Below, one piece after another: positions 1-12,226 of a stretch of DNA of 32,680 bases (the stretch's first letter is position 1; every line of letters begins with the position of its first letter). Below the pieces are notes generated by a model. That model was not told the DNA's origin, ran no database searches, and was given only the letters and a program-made list of their open reading frames with translations. The stretch covers positions 1 through 32,680 of the forward strand of contig SXXH01000295.1 of the NCBI GenBank assembly GCA_005789645.1. Reading direction: 5' to 3'. The position numbers and the translations under genes are program-made. This DNA is from Planctomycetia bacterium (GTDB lineage Bacteria; Planctomycetota; UBA1135; GCA-002686595).

Positions 1-2667
<2,667 letters not shown>

Positions 2668-2680
2668 AGCGAGTCGGGGC

Positions 2681-4519
2681 TCAGGGGATCCACTCGAGCG
2701 ACAAGCCGTTGCTCAAGTTGAAGCTCGAACTCGTGCAGTAGCTCGCCGCGTTGCGGTAGTAGGCCTGGTAGCGGCGCGTGCCGCCCGTCGCGGACACGCC
2801 GCCGACCACCGAAAGGCGCGGGTCGCCCGCGACGCCCGCGCCGAAGGCGAGTTGGCCTGTCGCGTCGGCCTGGCGCCCGCCCAGTCGCACGACGGATCCG
2901 CCCAGGCAGCGCAACCCGTCGCCAAGCACGACGCCGAAGCCGCCTCCGGCCGCGTCGATCGACTGCAACAGCACCACAGGCGTGTTGGGCGGCAGTCCGA
3001 CCGCGAGCAGGCCGACTCCATCGCGCGCCACGCTGGCGAGTCCCGTGGCCGCCAGGCGCGCGCCGCGCGGATCCGCCGAATGCCTGCAGCCGCGGCGGGA
3101 CGCGCCGAAGTTGCCGCACGGGCATGGCGCAGCGCTGCCGTCGCCGGCGCAGAAGGTGGCGGCCGAGCCGGGCACGCGGGCCACGAAGATGTCCATCGCG
3201 CCGTTCGTGTCGTTGGCGACGAGGTCGCTGGCGGCGCTTTGGAACGCGATCCAGCGACCATCGGCGCTGAGCGCCGTGCGCGTCGATTGTCCGTTGCCGC
3301 TGGCGACGGAGGGAGTGCGGCTGATGAGATGCGTGGCGCCCTCGGCGCGGTCGCGCACTTGCACGTCGCGCTTGCCGTTGGCGTCGCCCGGCGCGAGGTT
3401 GGGCGCGTCGGAGTTGAATGCGACGAGGCGTCCGTCGCGCGACATGGTCACGCGTCCCGTCAACCCGAATGCCGTCGGATGTCCCGCCGTGCCTGGCGCC
3501 CCGGTCGAACTCGTGTCGATGCGTTCGATGCTGCCTGTGGCGCGCTCGAGCACGAAGAAGTTGCGCAGCGCGTCGGTGTCCTCGGTCACGAGGCCGGGAT
3601 CGCTCGAATAGAACCCGATCACGCTTCCGTCGTCGGAGATGGATGGATAGGTGGACTCGTGCAAGGACGGTGCTCCCGACAATGCGCGTGCAGCGACATC
3701 GGTGCGGCCGAGCAACCTGTCGCGCCACACCACCGTGCTCAAGCCGGAGATCGCGCCAGGCACGAGGTTGGTGGCCGACGTGATGTAGACCACGAAGCGG
3801 CCATCGCCGGAGATGGCCGTGGCGGAGGGATCCTCGAAGCCGATGGAGCTGCTGTGCCAGTTGGCCTGCAAGCCGGCATCATCGACGCTGACGAGGTCGA
3901 TCGCGCCGGTGGAGAGGTCCGCCACGAAGGCGTCGTAGTGGCCATTCACGTCGCCCAAGGGGGGCAGCAAGTCCTCGGCTTCGCTGTAGAAGGCGACGTG
4001 ACCGCCTTCGGCGGAGATCGACGGGCCGTAGGAGTTGCCGGAAGCCGCGGATCCCGTCGTCGGGTGGCCCGCGGCGACCAGGCTTGCAAGGCGCGTGCGT
4101 CCGGTCGCGCGGTCGCGCACGTAGATGTCGTGGACACCGTTCGTGTCGGGATTGCCGACGAGGTTCGTGGCGAGGCTCGCGAACGCGACGAAGCGTCCAT
4201 CGGCCGAGATGGAGGGATGGAAGGAGCGTCCATCGCCCTGCGCGCCCGATTGGTCGGCGACACTGACGCGTTCGGTGACTCCGAGCGTGCGATCGCGCAC
4301 GTAGACATCCTGGACACCGTTCGTGTCGCCGGCGACCAGATTCGAGGCGGAGCTGGCGAAGGCGACGAAACGGCCGTCGGCGGAGATCGCCGGCGCCCCC
4401 ACATCGCCCGTGGTAGGACCACCGGAAGGGTCGACCGTGAGCAACTCGATGGCCAGTTGGGCGCGCGCGAGCGAAGCGCAGCCGGCGACCAATGCAAGCG
4501 CGACCAGCAGGCGTACCAT
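2681..4519 (-). CDS. Secreted PD40/TolB-type beta-propeller protein with Cys-rich C-terminal module
   Basis: Signal peptide MVRLLVALALVAGCASLARAQ; repeated ISADGRFVAFASxAxNLVxxDTNGxxDxYVRDRxxGxTxR units; C-term FCAGDGSAAPCPCGNFG...YCTSSSFNLSNGLSLEWIP. Confidence 0.85.
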   Translation of the reverse strand: MVRLLVALALVAGCASLARAQLAIELLTVDPSGGPTTGDVGAPAISADGRFVAFASSASNLVAGDTNGVQDVYVRDRTLGVTERVSVADQSGAQGDGRSFHPSISADGRFVAFASLATNLVGNPDTNGVHDIYVRDRATGRTRLASLVAAGHPTTGSAASGNSYGPSISAEGGHVAFYSEAEDLLPPLGDVNGHYDAFVADLSTGAIDLVSVDDAGLQANWHSSSIGFEDPSATAISGDGRFVVYITSATNLVPGAISGLSTVVWRDRLLGRTDVAARALSGAPSLHESTYPSISDDGSVIGFYSSDPGLVTEDTDALRNFFVLERATGSIERIDTSSTGAPGTAGHPTAFGLTGRVTMSRDGRLVAFNSDAPNLAPGDANGKRDVQVRDRAEGATHLISRTPSVASGNGQSTRTALSADGRWIAFQSAASDLVANDTNGAMDIFVARVPGSAATFCAGDGSAAPCPCGNFGASRRGCRHSADPRGARLAATGLASVARDGVGLLAVGLPPNTPVVLLQSIDAAGGGFGVVLGDGLRCLGGSVVRLGGRQADATGQLAFGAGVAGDPRLSVVGGVSATGGTRRYQAYYRNAASYCTSSSFNLSNGLSLEWIP

Positions 4520-4678
4520 GCCGAGCACCCTCCGGGATCCGTGGGGGACGGATGCGACCACGGCCGGCGCATCGGCGCAGGCTCCACGCATCCGGAACCG
4601 AAACTACGCCCAACTTCGCGAAACTGTCAAGTGCTCTGGACAGTTCCGGTCGCTTGGCCCGCCGCTGCAGGCTCCAGC

Positions 4679-5422
4679 TCAAGTCGCCTGGTCGATCCTG
4701 CGCGCCAAGGCGCGTCGCGCCGACCAGCCCAGCCACGCGAACAACGCCGCGCTGGCACCGAGGGCGAACCACAAACGCCACCACTGGTCCGTGTCGGCTT
4801 GGGAGTCGAAGGCTGCCAGTTGCGCGCCGGCGAAGCACACGAGGGCCGTGCGCGGCACGGCGCCCAAGGCGCTGCCGAGGAGGAAAGCCGCGAAGGGCAC
4901 GCGGGCGGCGGCGAGCAAGACGTTGACCAGCGCGAACGGCACGATGGGGGACACGCGCAGGAGCGTGGTCGTGGTGGCCGCGCCGCGCGGGTCGGCCGCC
5001 AAGGCCGCGTGGATCGCGGCGGCGCGCGGCGAACGCGCGAGCCAAGCGGCGAAGCGTTCGCCCTCGAGCCGCGCGGCCAGAGCGTGGCCCAGCGCCGCCG
5101 CCAACAAGATGCCGATGAACGACGCGGCAAGGCCCACGCCGAAGCCCCACAGGTAGCCGGCCCACAGGGCGACCACTTGCGTGTTGACCAATGCCAAGCC
5201 CGCCGTCGCCGCGAGGCACGCGATGTACAAGCCGAGTGTCGCGCCAGTGGCCTGTTGGAAGAACGGTTCGATGCGCGGCAGGCTGGCCACGAACAGCGCG
5301 CTCCCCACGAGCGGCATCAAGGTGGCGCCGGCGAGCAGCAAGCCCAATGGGCCAAGCTCGCGCGATTCGCGGACGCGCGAGCGGAGTTCGCCCCAACGGC
5401 GTTCGATCGCTTGGTGGAACAC
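4679..5422 (-). CDS. TVP38/TMEM64 (DedA/SNARE-associated) family membrane protein
   Basis: Hydrophobic protein with ALVNTQVVALWAGYLWGFGVGLAASFIGILLAAALGHALAARL...LLRVSPIVPFALVNVLLAAARVPFAAFLLGSALGAVPRTALVCFAGAQL. Start (GTG at 5422) is a guess. Confidence 0.75.
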   Translation of the reverse strand: MFHQAIERRWGELRSRVRESRELGPLGLLLAGATLMPLVGSALFVASLPRIEPFFQQATGATLGLYIACLAATAGLALVNTQVVALWAGYLWGFGVGLAASFIGILLAAALGHALAARLEGERFAAWLARSPRAAAIHAALAADPRGAATTTTLLRVSPIVPFALVNVLLAAARVPFAAFLLGSALGAVPRTALVCFAGAQLAAFDSQADTDQWWRLWFALGASAALFAWLGWSARRALARRIDQAT

Positions 5423-5466
5423 GCTTCCTCTACGCTCGCCCGCGCCCTTGGATGCAATTCCGCGCC

Positions 5467-6801
5467 TCAATCGGCTTCGAGTGCAGCGCGCAGGGCGGCG
5501 AGGTGCGGCGCCATGGGACGCGAGCGCGAGGGCCGCGCCAACATGGCCGCGAGGCGCGGTGGCACGGGAACCGCGCGATCGATCAAGGGCTCGACGATCG
5601 TCTCGAACTTGGCCGGATGCGCGGTGGCGACGATGGCCCATGGCCGCTGGTCGCCGCGCGCCCGGCGCTCGAGGACGGCGTGCGCGGCGCAGGCGGTGTG
5701 CGGACACCAAACCCGGCCCAGTTCGCGCCAACCACGCACGATGGTGGCGCGGATCGCCTCGTCGTCGACCGAGCACGCCTCGAGGTCCGCGCGCAGCGTC
5801 GGGTGGGACGCCACCAGGACGCGCAAGCGTTCCAAGTTCGATGGCGCGCCCACATCCATCGCGTTCGCGAGCGTGGCGATGGTGGCGCGCGGGCTGGCAT
5901 CGTCCTGCATGAGCCAGTCCAGCACCGCGCGGTTGGCGTTGCCGGCGAACAGCACCTTGCCGATCGGCATGCCGACGAGCTTGGCGACCACGCACGCCAC
6001 GGCGTTGCCTAGGTTGCCCGTGGGCACGGCGAACGACAGCGGCGCTCCACCCGCGCCTGCATGGCGCAGCGCCGCGGCCGCGTAATACCCCATCTGGGGC
6101 AGGAGTCGCGCCAAGCTGATGCTGTTGGCCGAGGTCAGCGCGTGGCTAACGCGCAGCTCCGTGTCGGCGAAGGCCTCCTTGACCATGCGTTGGCAGTCGT
6201 CGAAGGTCCCTTGCACGCGCCAACTCGACACAGCGCCGCCGAACGAGCCCAACTGATGCGCTTGGCGCGGCGAAACGAGGCCGTCGGGATGCAGGATGAT
6301 GGTCCGCGTGCCCGGCGCATGTTCGAAGGCCGAGCCCACGGCGGCTCCGGTGTCGCCCGATGTCGCCACGAGCACTGTCGAGGATCCGGGTGCTTCTTCG
6401 TCGTCGCGCAGCGCCCGCAAGTTGGCCGCGAGGAAGCGCGCACCGTAGTCCTTGAACGCTGCGGTGGGGCCATGGAACAGCTCCAGTTCGAAGGTCCGTC
6501 CATCCGCGTGGGGCACGAGCGGCGCGTCCTCCGCGTAGGCCGCCGCGCAGGCGGCGCGCAAGTGCGTCGCCAACGGATCGCCCAGGAAGAACGGCTGCAG
6601 CAACGCGCAGGCGACTGCGTCGAGGGTCGTCGTCGCGTCCAAATCGCGCCACGCATCGAAGCGCGGCAGCGTGCCGGGCAGGTACAACCCGCCATCCGGC
6701 GCGAGCCCGGCGAGGATCGCCTGGTGCAGCGCCGTCGGTGGCGTGCGGCCGCGCGTGCTCTCGTACGCGATCGGCGGGTCGTTGGCGGCTCGACCCTTCA
6801 A
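5467..6801 (-). CDS. thrC: Threonine synthase
   Basis: [30 protein letters not shown] (PLP lysine), [53 protein letters not shown] start overlaps the thrB stop (TTGA). Confidence 0.95.
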   Translation of the reverse strand: MKGRAANDPPIAYESTRGRTPPTALHQAILAGLAPDGGLYLPGTLPRFDAWRDLDATTTLDAVACALLQPFFLGDPLATHLRAACAAAYAEDAPLVPHADGRTFELELFHGPTAAFKDYGARFLAANLRALRDDEEAPGSSTVLVATSGDTGAAVGSAFEHAPGTRTIILHPDGLVSPRQAHQLGSFGGAVSSWRVQGTFDDCQRMVKEAFADTELRVSHALTSANSISLARLLPQMGYYAAAALRHAGAGGAPLSFAVPTGNLGNAVACVVAKLVGMPIGKVLFAGNANRAVLDWLMQDDASPRATIATLANAMDVGAPSNLERLRVLVASHPTLRADLEACSVDDEAIRATIVRGWRELGRVWCPHTACAAHAVLERRARGDQRPWAIVATAHPAKFETIVEPLIDRAVPVPPRLAAMLARPSRSRPMAPHLAALRAALEAD

Positions 6802-7742
6802 GCGCGCGACTCCACCACCGCGCCCGGCGAGTCGACGGGGCAGGCGAGCTGATCACTGGAGAGTCCGACCCCGGCGAAGGCCGCCTGCATGGCCGCCGCG
6901 GCGCGGCGCGCCGTCGTTTCGCCTTCGCACCAGGCGAAGACGCTCGGTCCAGCTCCGCTGATGCTCGAGCCGAGCGCGCCGGAGGAGAGTGCCGCCTGCT
7001 TCACCGCCGCGAAGCCCGGGATGAGCAGCGCGCGCCGCGGCTCGACCAGCACGTCTTCGAGCCCGGCGCGCACGAGCGGCAAGTCGTCGCGCCAGCAACC
7101 AGCCAGCACGAGCGCGAGCCGCTCGGACTGCCGCACGAAGTCGCCGATGGCGTACGGTTCCACGAGCGCCGCGCGGGCCACGCGCGTCTCGAGCACGAAG
7201 TGCGGATGCGCCAGCGCGCACCACAGGCCGCGTGGCACGGGCACCTTGATCATGCGCTCGTGCGTGGCGAGCACGAGGCCGCCCAGGAGCATCGGCGCGA
7301 TGTTGTCCCCGTGCTTGCCGCCGCTGGCGACCGCCTCGCCCTCGAGCGCATGCGCATACAGCTCGTCGCGGGAGAGTGGTTGCTCGAACAGCTCGTTCGC
7401 CGCCACGAGCGCCGCCACCGCGGATGCGGCCGAGCCGCCCATGCCCGACCCCAGGGCGATGCCCTTCTCGATCTCGATCTCGACGCCGAAGTCAGCTTGT
7501 CGCGCCGCGAACAGCGACAGCAGCGCCTTGCCTGCCGTATTGCGCTCCGCCTCCCGCGGCAACTCGACGGTAGCGCCGCGGATGGCGAGCACGCGCACGC
7601 CCGACCGTGCGCTCCTGCGCGCCACGACGCGATCGCCCGCTCCGGCGAGCGCGTGACCGAGGATGTCGAAGCCCACGGCCGCGTTGCCGACGGAGGCGGG
7701 GGCGAAGGCGGTGGCCACGGAGACTCCACTGCGAGCTTGCAT
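6798..7742 (-). CDS. thrB: Homoserine kinase (GHMP family)
   Basis: [36 protein letters not shown] motif [25 protein letters not shown]; translationally coupled to thrC. Confidence 0.93.
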   Translation of the reverse strand: MQARSGVSVATAFAPASVGNAAVGFDILGHALAGAGDRVVARRSARSGVRVLAIRGATVELPREAERNTAGKALLSLFAARQADFGVEIEIEKGIALGSGMGGSAASAVAALVAANELFEQPLSRDELYAHALEGEAVASGGKHGDNIAPMLLGGLVLATHERMIKVPVPRGLWCALAHPHFVLETRVARAALVEPYAIGDFVRQSERLALVLAGCWRDDLPLVRAGLEDVLVEPRRALLIPGFAAVKQAALSSGALGSSISGAGPSVFAWCEGETTARRAAAAMQAAFAGVGLSSDQLACPVDSPGAVVESRA

Positions 7743-7802
7743 GCGCGCAGTCTAGGGGCGACGCGCGTCGGTTCCACATCGCCCCGTCCAAGTGCGTGCC
7801 AC

Positions 7803-10800
7803 TTGCGGCGGGGGTCCTGCCAGGGTTGGCGTACCCGGTATCATGCGCGCATCGAACCCTCCGCCTCGTCGAGTCCGGCCCAGCGCCTGTACGAGTCCTT
7901 CCTCCACGCTCGCTCGCGCGGCGAGTCGGAGGACTTCGAAGCATTGTGCGCACGCGCACCCGAGCTGGGCGACGAACTGCGCAGCCTGCATGCGCGCCAC
8001 GCCCGGTGGGTGTCGCTCTTCGGCGCGTTGGGTTCGGAGGAGTTGTCGCGCAAGTTCGCGGCGGGCCGGGCTTGGTCGGACTCGGGAGCGAAGGCGGCCG
8101 CGGGCGGAGCGGCGCAGTCGGGATCGGGGCCGAGTTCGGGTCCGGCGAGCGCCTTGCTGGAACGCCTGCGCGGCAAGGCGCCGACGACTGGTCGCTACAG
8201 GCTGGTCGGGGAGATCGGCCGCGGTGGCATGGGAGCAGTGGTCAAGGTCTGGGACGAGGAACTGGGGCGTCCATTGGCCATGAAGGTCGTGCTGGGCAAG
8301 GAAGGCTCGCCGGAGGGACAAGGCACTCCGCCCATCGACGTGCGGATCCTCGCGCGTTTCCTCGACGAGGCGCGCACCACAAGCCGGCTCGATCACCCCG
8401 GCATAGTTCCGGTGCACGAAGTCGGCCTGTCCGACGATGGTCAAGTTTACTTCACCATGCGCCTCGTGCAGGGCGAGGACTACGCGCGCGTCATCGACCA
8501 TGTGGCGCGAGGACGAGATGGATGGACCTTGCGCAAGGCCCTGCAGGCGCTGTCCAAGGTTTGCGAAGCGATGAGCTACGCGCACGACCACGGCGTCGTG
8601 CACCGCGACCTGAAGCCAGCCAACATCATGGTCGGCAAGTACGGCGAAACGTACGTCATGGATTGGGGGCTGGCGCGCGCGACGCAACCGTCGGTGGCGA
8701 GCCTCGACGCGGCCAACCCCGGGGATTCGGCGCCGAGCGCGAGCGACGATCCGTTGCGCACGCGCGTCGGCGAGGTGCTCGGGACGCCGTCCTACATGGC
8801 GCCCGAGCAAGCGCGCGGCGAACTGGATCGCATCGGCCCGTGCTCCGACATCTACTCGGTCGGAGCGATGCTGTACCACTTGCTGGCGCGCGGTCGCGTG
8901 TCGGCGCCCTTCGTGCCGCCGGGCCAGCCTCCTTCGCAGCGCGTAGTGCTGCAGCGCCTGCTCGCCGGTCCGCCGACTCCGCTCCTCGAGTTGGCGCAGG
9001 ACGCCCCACCCGAGCTCGTCTCCATCGCCGAGAAGGCCATGGCGCGCGAGCCTGGAAACCGCTACGCGACGATGAAGGAGCTCGCCGACGATCTGCAAGC
9101 GTACCTCGAGGGCCAGGTGGTGGCGGCGCACGAGCGGGGTGCGCTCGCTCGCGCGCGCAAGTGGGTGGGACGCAACAAGAGCTTGGCTGCTTCACTCGCC
9201 TTGGCCGTGGTGGCGCTGCTCGCAGGCACGCTGGTCTCGTTGCGTTGGGCCGGCAAGGCCTCGGACAACGAGCAAGCCGCCCTCCGGGCCAACGTCCAGC
9301 TGGACCAGCGCAATCGCGAATTGGAGTTGCAGGCCCGCGAGCTGCGCCTGCGCGGGCTGCAGCAGGACATCGCGCGCTTCCAGGCGGAGGTGCGCGCCAT
9401 CGGCGAGGGCGAGTTGCTGGTGCGCGGCGCAGGTGCATGGTGGTTGGCGCGCGCGCGCGAACTCGTCGAGGGCGAAGACCTGCCCGGCGTGGAGTGGCGT
9501 CCTGGCTTGCGCGACGTGGAGGAGCGCCTCGCGCAGTTGCGCGCCGATCCGGCCTTGCTGGCGCATGGCGAGGCCGAACGCGAGCTGGACTTCCAGTCGC
9601 ACCCATTCCGTGCCGTGCTCGCGGCGCTGGAGGAGCAGTTGACGGCCTTGGATTCGGGCGCATCGCCCGCCACCAAGGCCTTGGCGGCCGAGGTGCTGTG
9701 GCGACGACGCATGCTCGGTCGCGACCCGTGGCCGACGGAGGAGGATGTGCTGCGCGGGGACTGGGCCATGCAGGCGGCCGACGACGCGGCGTCGCAGGAA
9801 CGCGAGGCGTTGTCGATCCTCGGCTTGACTGGCGCGCGGCGGCATGGAGGCGAGATCGAGGCGTTGTTGCGTGCGCGAAAGGCGCAGGAGTCGTCCTTGC
9901 AGGCCGAGCGCGGTCAACGCGTCGCGACGCACGCCTTGGCTTGCGCCATGTCGGGTCGCCTCGACGAGGCGCGTGCCATGCTCGCCACGCTCGTGGCCGA
10001 GGGGTCGTCCAAGCCCGCCGAAGCGCAGGCAGGCATCCTCGAGCGGATTCGCGCGCACATCGACGCGTGGAGCGGCCGGGAACTGGTGGAACGCGCGGCC
10101 GAACTCGCGCGCGACGAGTCGCGGTTGGAGTCGGCGCGCGCGGCGGACGAGGCGCGTCGGGTGGAGCTCGCCCGAGCCGTCGAGGATCTGCGCGCGCGCT
10201 GCCGCGAGCGTCGCACCTGGCGCCATGCGAGCGCCTTGGAGCAGTGGCGGCACGACCAATTGGCGCAGGTGCGCGAGGATCTGGCCGCGTTGCGCGAACT
10301 GCTGCAGGCGGCCGAGCCCTCGCTGGAGGGCCTCGATGCGCGCGCGCGCTGGGACGCGGCCTTGGCCGCCATCGCGCGCTCGCCACGCTACGCGCAGGTG
10401 CGCTGGCCGGGTGGCGCGTTGACGCCGCAGTTGGGCCTGGTGCCGTTGGGCGAGAATCCAGCCACCGGCCTGTGGGAGTTCGTGCACCAGCAGAGCGGTG
10501 CGTCGCCGGTGGTCGCCAATGTCGACGGTAGTCAAGTAAAATTGACACTGGCGGCCGGCACGGGGATCGTCTTCGTCCTGTTGCCCGGCGGCCGCATGCG
10601 CGAGGAGGAGGGCATCAAGCCGCAACTCTCGTACAACCACCACGACTTCAAGCTGATCGACTTCGCGCCGTTCTTCCTGTCGAGCCACGAGACGACCCAG
10701 GCCCAATGGGATCGCTTGTCGGAGCGTCCTCTCTTGCATGGCGCGCCGCACCATCCGCTGCATGCCGCCAACAACCTGAGCTGGCTGGACGCAGCCGCGG

Positions 10801-11249
10801 TGACGCGGCGCATGGCGGGTTGGGTGCGGTTGCCGTCCTCCGCGCAGTGGGAGTACGCCTGTCGCGCCGACACGACGACTCCATGGTGGACGGGCGCGGA
10901 GCCCGAGAGCCTGCGCGGCGCCGCGCATGTGCGCTTCCCGGGTGAAGTCGCGACGGAGCCCGGCGAGGTCGGGACGCGACTCGCCAGCCCCTTCGGCCTC
11001 CACGACATGCACGGCGGCCATTGGGAATGGTGCGCCGATGCAGGCCTGCAGTCGTTCGAGACGCCGCGCCTCGTGTCGCGGCCGCGCGACGGGTTGCAGG
11101 ACAGCGCCACGGCCAGCCTGCGCCTCATCCGTGGCGGGGCGTCCGGCTACGGCCCGAACGAAGCACGTTCAGTGTTCTTCACGAACCTGCCCTTCGCGCA
11201 TCGCACTGCCGATCTGGGCGTGCGCTTCGCCATGCCGGTGGTGCCCTGA
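7803..11249 (+). CDS. Membrane Ser/Thr protein kinase with coiled-coil region and C-terminal SUMF1/FGE-sulfatase-type domain
   Basis: VGEIGRGGMGAVVKVWDEELGRPLAMKVV, FLDEARTTSRLDHPGIVPVHEVG, HGVVHRDLKPANIMVGKYGETYVMDWGLARA, GTPSYMAPEQARGEL; TM SLAASLALAVVALLAGTLVSL; SUMF1 domain APFFLSSHETTQAQWDRL...WVRLPSSAQWEYACRADTTTPWWTG...GLHDMHGGHWEWCADAG. TTG start at 7803 uncertain. Confidence 0.9.
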   Translation: MRRGSCQGWRTRYHARIEPSASSSPAQRLYESFLHARSRGESEDFEALCARAPELGDELRSLHARHARWVSLFGALGSEELSRKFAAGRAWSDSGAKAAAGGAAQSGSGPSSGPASALLERLRGKAPTTGRYRLVGEIGRGGMGAVVKVWDEELGRPLAMKVVLGKEGSPEGQGTPPIDVRILARFLDEARTTSRLDHPGIVPVHEVGLSDDGQVYFTMRLVQGEDYARVIDHVARGRDGWTLRKALQALSKVCEAMSYAHDHGVVHRDLKPANIMVGKYGETYVMDWGLARATQPSVASLDAANPGDSAPSASDDPLRTRVGEVLGTPSYMAPEQARGELDRIGPCSDIYSVGAMLYHLLARGRVSAPFVPPGQPPSQRVVLQRLLAGPPTPLLELAQDAPPELVSIAEKAMAREPGNRYATMKELADDLQAYLEGQVVAAHERGALARARKWVGRNKSLAASLALAVVALLAGTLVSLRWAGKASDNEQAALRANVQLDQRNRELELQARELRLRGLQQDIARFQAEVRAIGEGELLVRGAGAWWLARARELVEGEDLPGVEWRPGLRDVEERLAQLRADPALLAHGEAERELDFQSHPFRAVLAALEEQLTALDSGASPATKALAAEVLWRRRMLGRDPWPTEEDVLRGDWAMQAADDAASQEREALSILGLTGARRHGGEIEALLRARKAQESSLQAERGQRVATHALACAMSGRLDEARAMLATLVAEGSSKPAEAQAGILERIRAHIDAWSGRELVERAAELARDESRLESARAADEARRVELARAVEDLRARCRERRTWRHASALEQWRHDQLAQVREDLAALRELLQAAEPSLEGLDARARWDAALAAIARSPRYAQVRWPGGALTPQLGLVPLGENPATGLWEFVHQQSGASPVVANVDGSQVKLTLAAGTGIVFVLLPGGRMREEEGIKPQLSYNHHDFKLIDFAPFFLSSHETTQAQWDRLSERPLLHGAPHHPLHAANNLSWLDAAAVTRRMAGWVRLPSSAQWEYACRADTTTPWWTGAEPESLRGAAHVRFPGEVATEPGEVGTRLASPFGLHDMHGGHWEWCADAGLQSFETPRLVSRPRDGLQDSATASLRLIRGGASGYGPNEARSVFFTNLPFAHRTADLGVRFAMPVVP

Positions 11250-11273
11250 GCCTCGCCGTGCGTCGACCCGCGC

Positions 11274-12215
11274 TCACGGCCAGCGTGGGCCGTCGATGGG
11301 CGCGTCGTGGGGGCGTGCGGGTTCCAGGTGTCGCCAGGCGATGGCGCTGGCTTGGCGCAGCAGGCGGAAGCCGGCATTGCCGTCCTCCCACGATTGGTCC
11401 GCTTGGTTCTTCGTGATGACGCACAAGGCGTAGGCGCCCGAGGGGGCCGACACGAGCAGCACTTCCGAGCGCGAAGCGTTCACCGCGCCTTGCTTGCTGA
11501 TCGCGTGGATGTCGCTCGGGATGGCGCACAGGGCTTCGCCGTCCCAGTATGCGCGGCCCAGCATGCGGTCGAGCACTTCGTCGGCCGCGGGCGACACGGC
11601 GCGTCGCTCGCGGATCGCCACCAGCATCTCGGCCATCTCGCGCGGCGTGGTCTGGCCCCACCCGTGCAGCTTGTAGTCGGCCTCGCGGCCCGCGACGCGC
11701 GAGTTGACGCGCGTCTCCTTCCATCCGCGCGCATCGAGCCACGCGTTGATGGCGGCGCCACCACCTGCGAGCTCCTGGCACATGACGCTGGCGGTGTTGT
11801 CGGAGACCGACTCCATCAGGAACAGCAGCTTCGCCGGTTCGAGCTTGGAGCCATCCACGAGCTTGGCGACGAGGTCGTCGCCGCCGCGCGAGTGGCGTTC
11901 CTTCGAGTACGCGACCGGCGATTTCCAATCGAGCTCGCCCGCCTCGACCCTGCCGAGCAGCGCCAAGGCGATGGGCACCTTCACCAAGGACGCGGTAGGG
12001 AAGGCCTCGTCGGCGCGGATCGCCACCTCGCAAGCGCCATCGAGTCGTCGCAGGTACAAGCCCACGTCGCCTGCGAAGTTCGACGCGAGCGCCTCGAGTT
12101 CGGCGCGCAACGCGGCTTCGTCCACCGATCGGCGCTCGGCGGCGAGGTTGGCGCAACCGGCAGGCAACCAGGCGAGGACGCACGCCAAGAGCAAGCACGC
12201 CGCGCGCGAAGTCAT
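11274..12215 (-). CDS. Class A beta-lactamase-like serine hydrolase, predicted lipoprotein
   Basis: Lipobox-like N-term MTSRAACLLLACVLAWLPAGCANLA; S-x-x-K (TASLVK), SDN (SVSDNTAS), ETRVN (ExxLN-like), TTPREMAEML, and KQG in place of KTG. Confidence 0.78.
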   Translation of the reverse strand: MTSRAACLLLACVLAWLPAGCANLAAERRSVDEAALRAELEALASNFAGDVGLYLRRLDGACEVAIRADEAFPTASLVKVPIALALLGRVEAGELDWKSPVAYSKERHSRGGDDLVAKLVDGSKLEPAKLLFLMESVSDNTASVMCQELAGGGAAINAWLDARGWKETRVNSRVAGREADYKLHGWGQTTPREMAEMLVAIRERRAVSPAADEVLDRMLGRAYWDGEALCAIPSDIHAISKQGAVNASRSEVLLVSAPSGAYALCVITKNQADQSWEDGNAGFRLLRQASAIAWRHLEPARPHDAPIDGPRWP

Positions 12216-12226
12216 CGACGAATTCC

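Noticed and set aside
4100-4345. Near-identical nucleotide repeats (gcgcacgtagaYRTCSTGGACACCGTTCGTGTCG) at ~4117 and ~4297
   Set aside because: Explained by tandem PD40 propeller blades coding DTNGVxDxYVRDR, not a separate repeat element.
2852-6085. 1077-aa plus-strand ORF over the PD40, DedA and thrC genes
   Set aside because: Antisense shadow ORF from high GC; Ala/Arg/Gly-rich with no domain signal, while the minus-strand genes have clear families.
6738-7802. N-terminal ~350 residues of the 6738-11249 ORF
   Set aside because: Open frame runs antisense through thrB; low-complexity Arg/Ala/His sequence. The kinase gene begins near 7803.
9192-11021. 609-aa and 630-aa minus-strand ORFs opposite the second kinase
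   Set aside because: Shadow ORFs antisense to a well-supported kinase-SUMF1 gene; no recognisable motifs.
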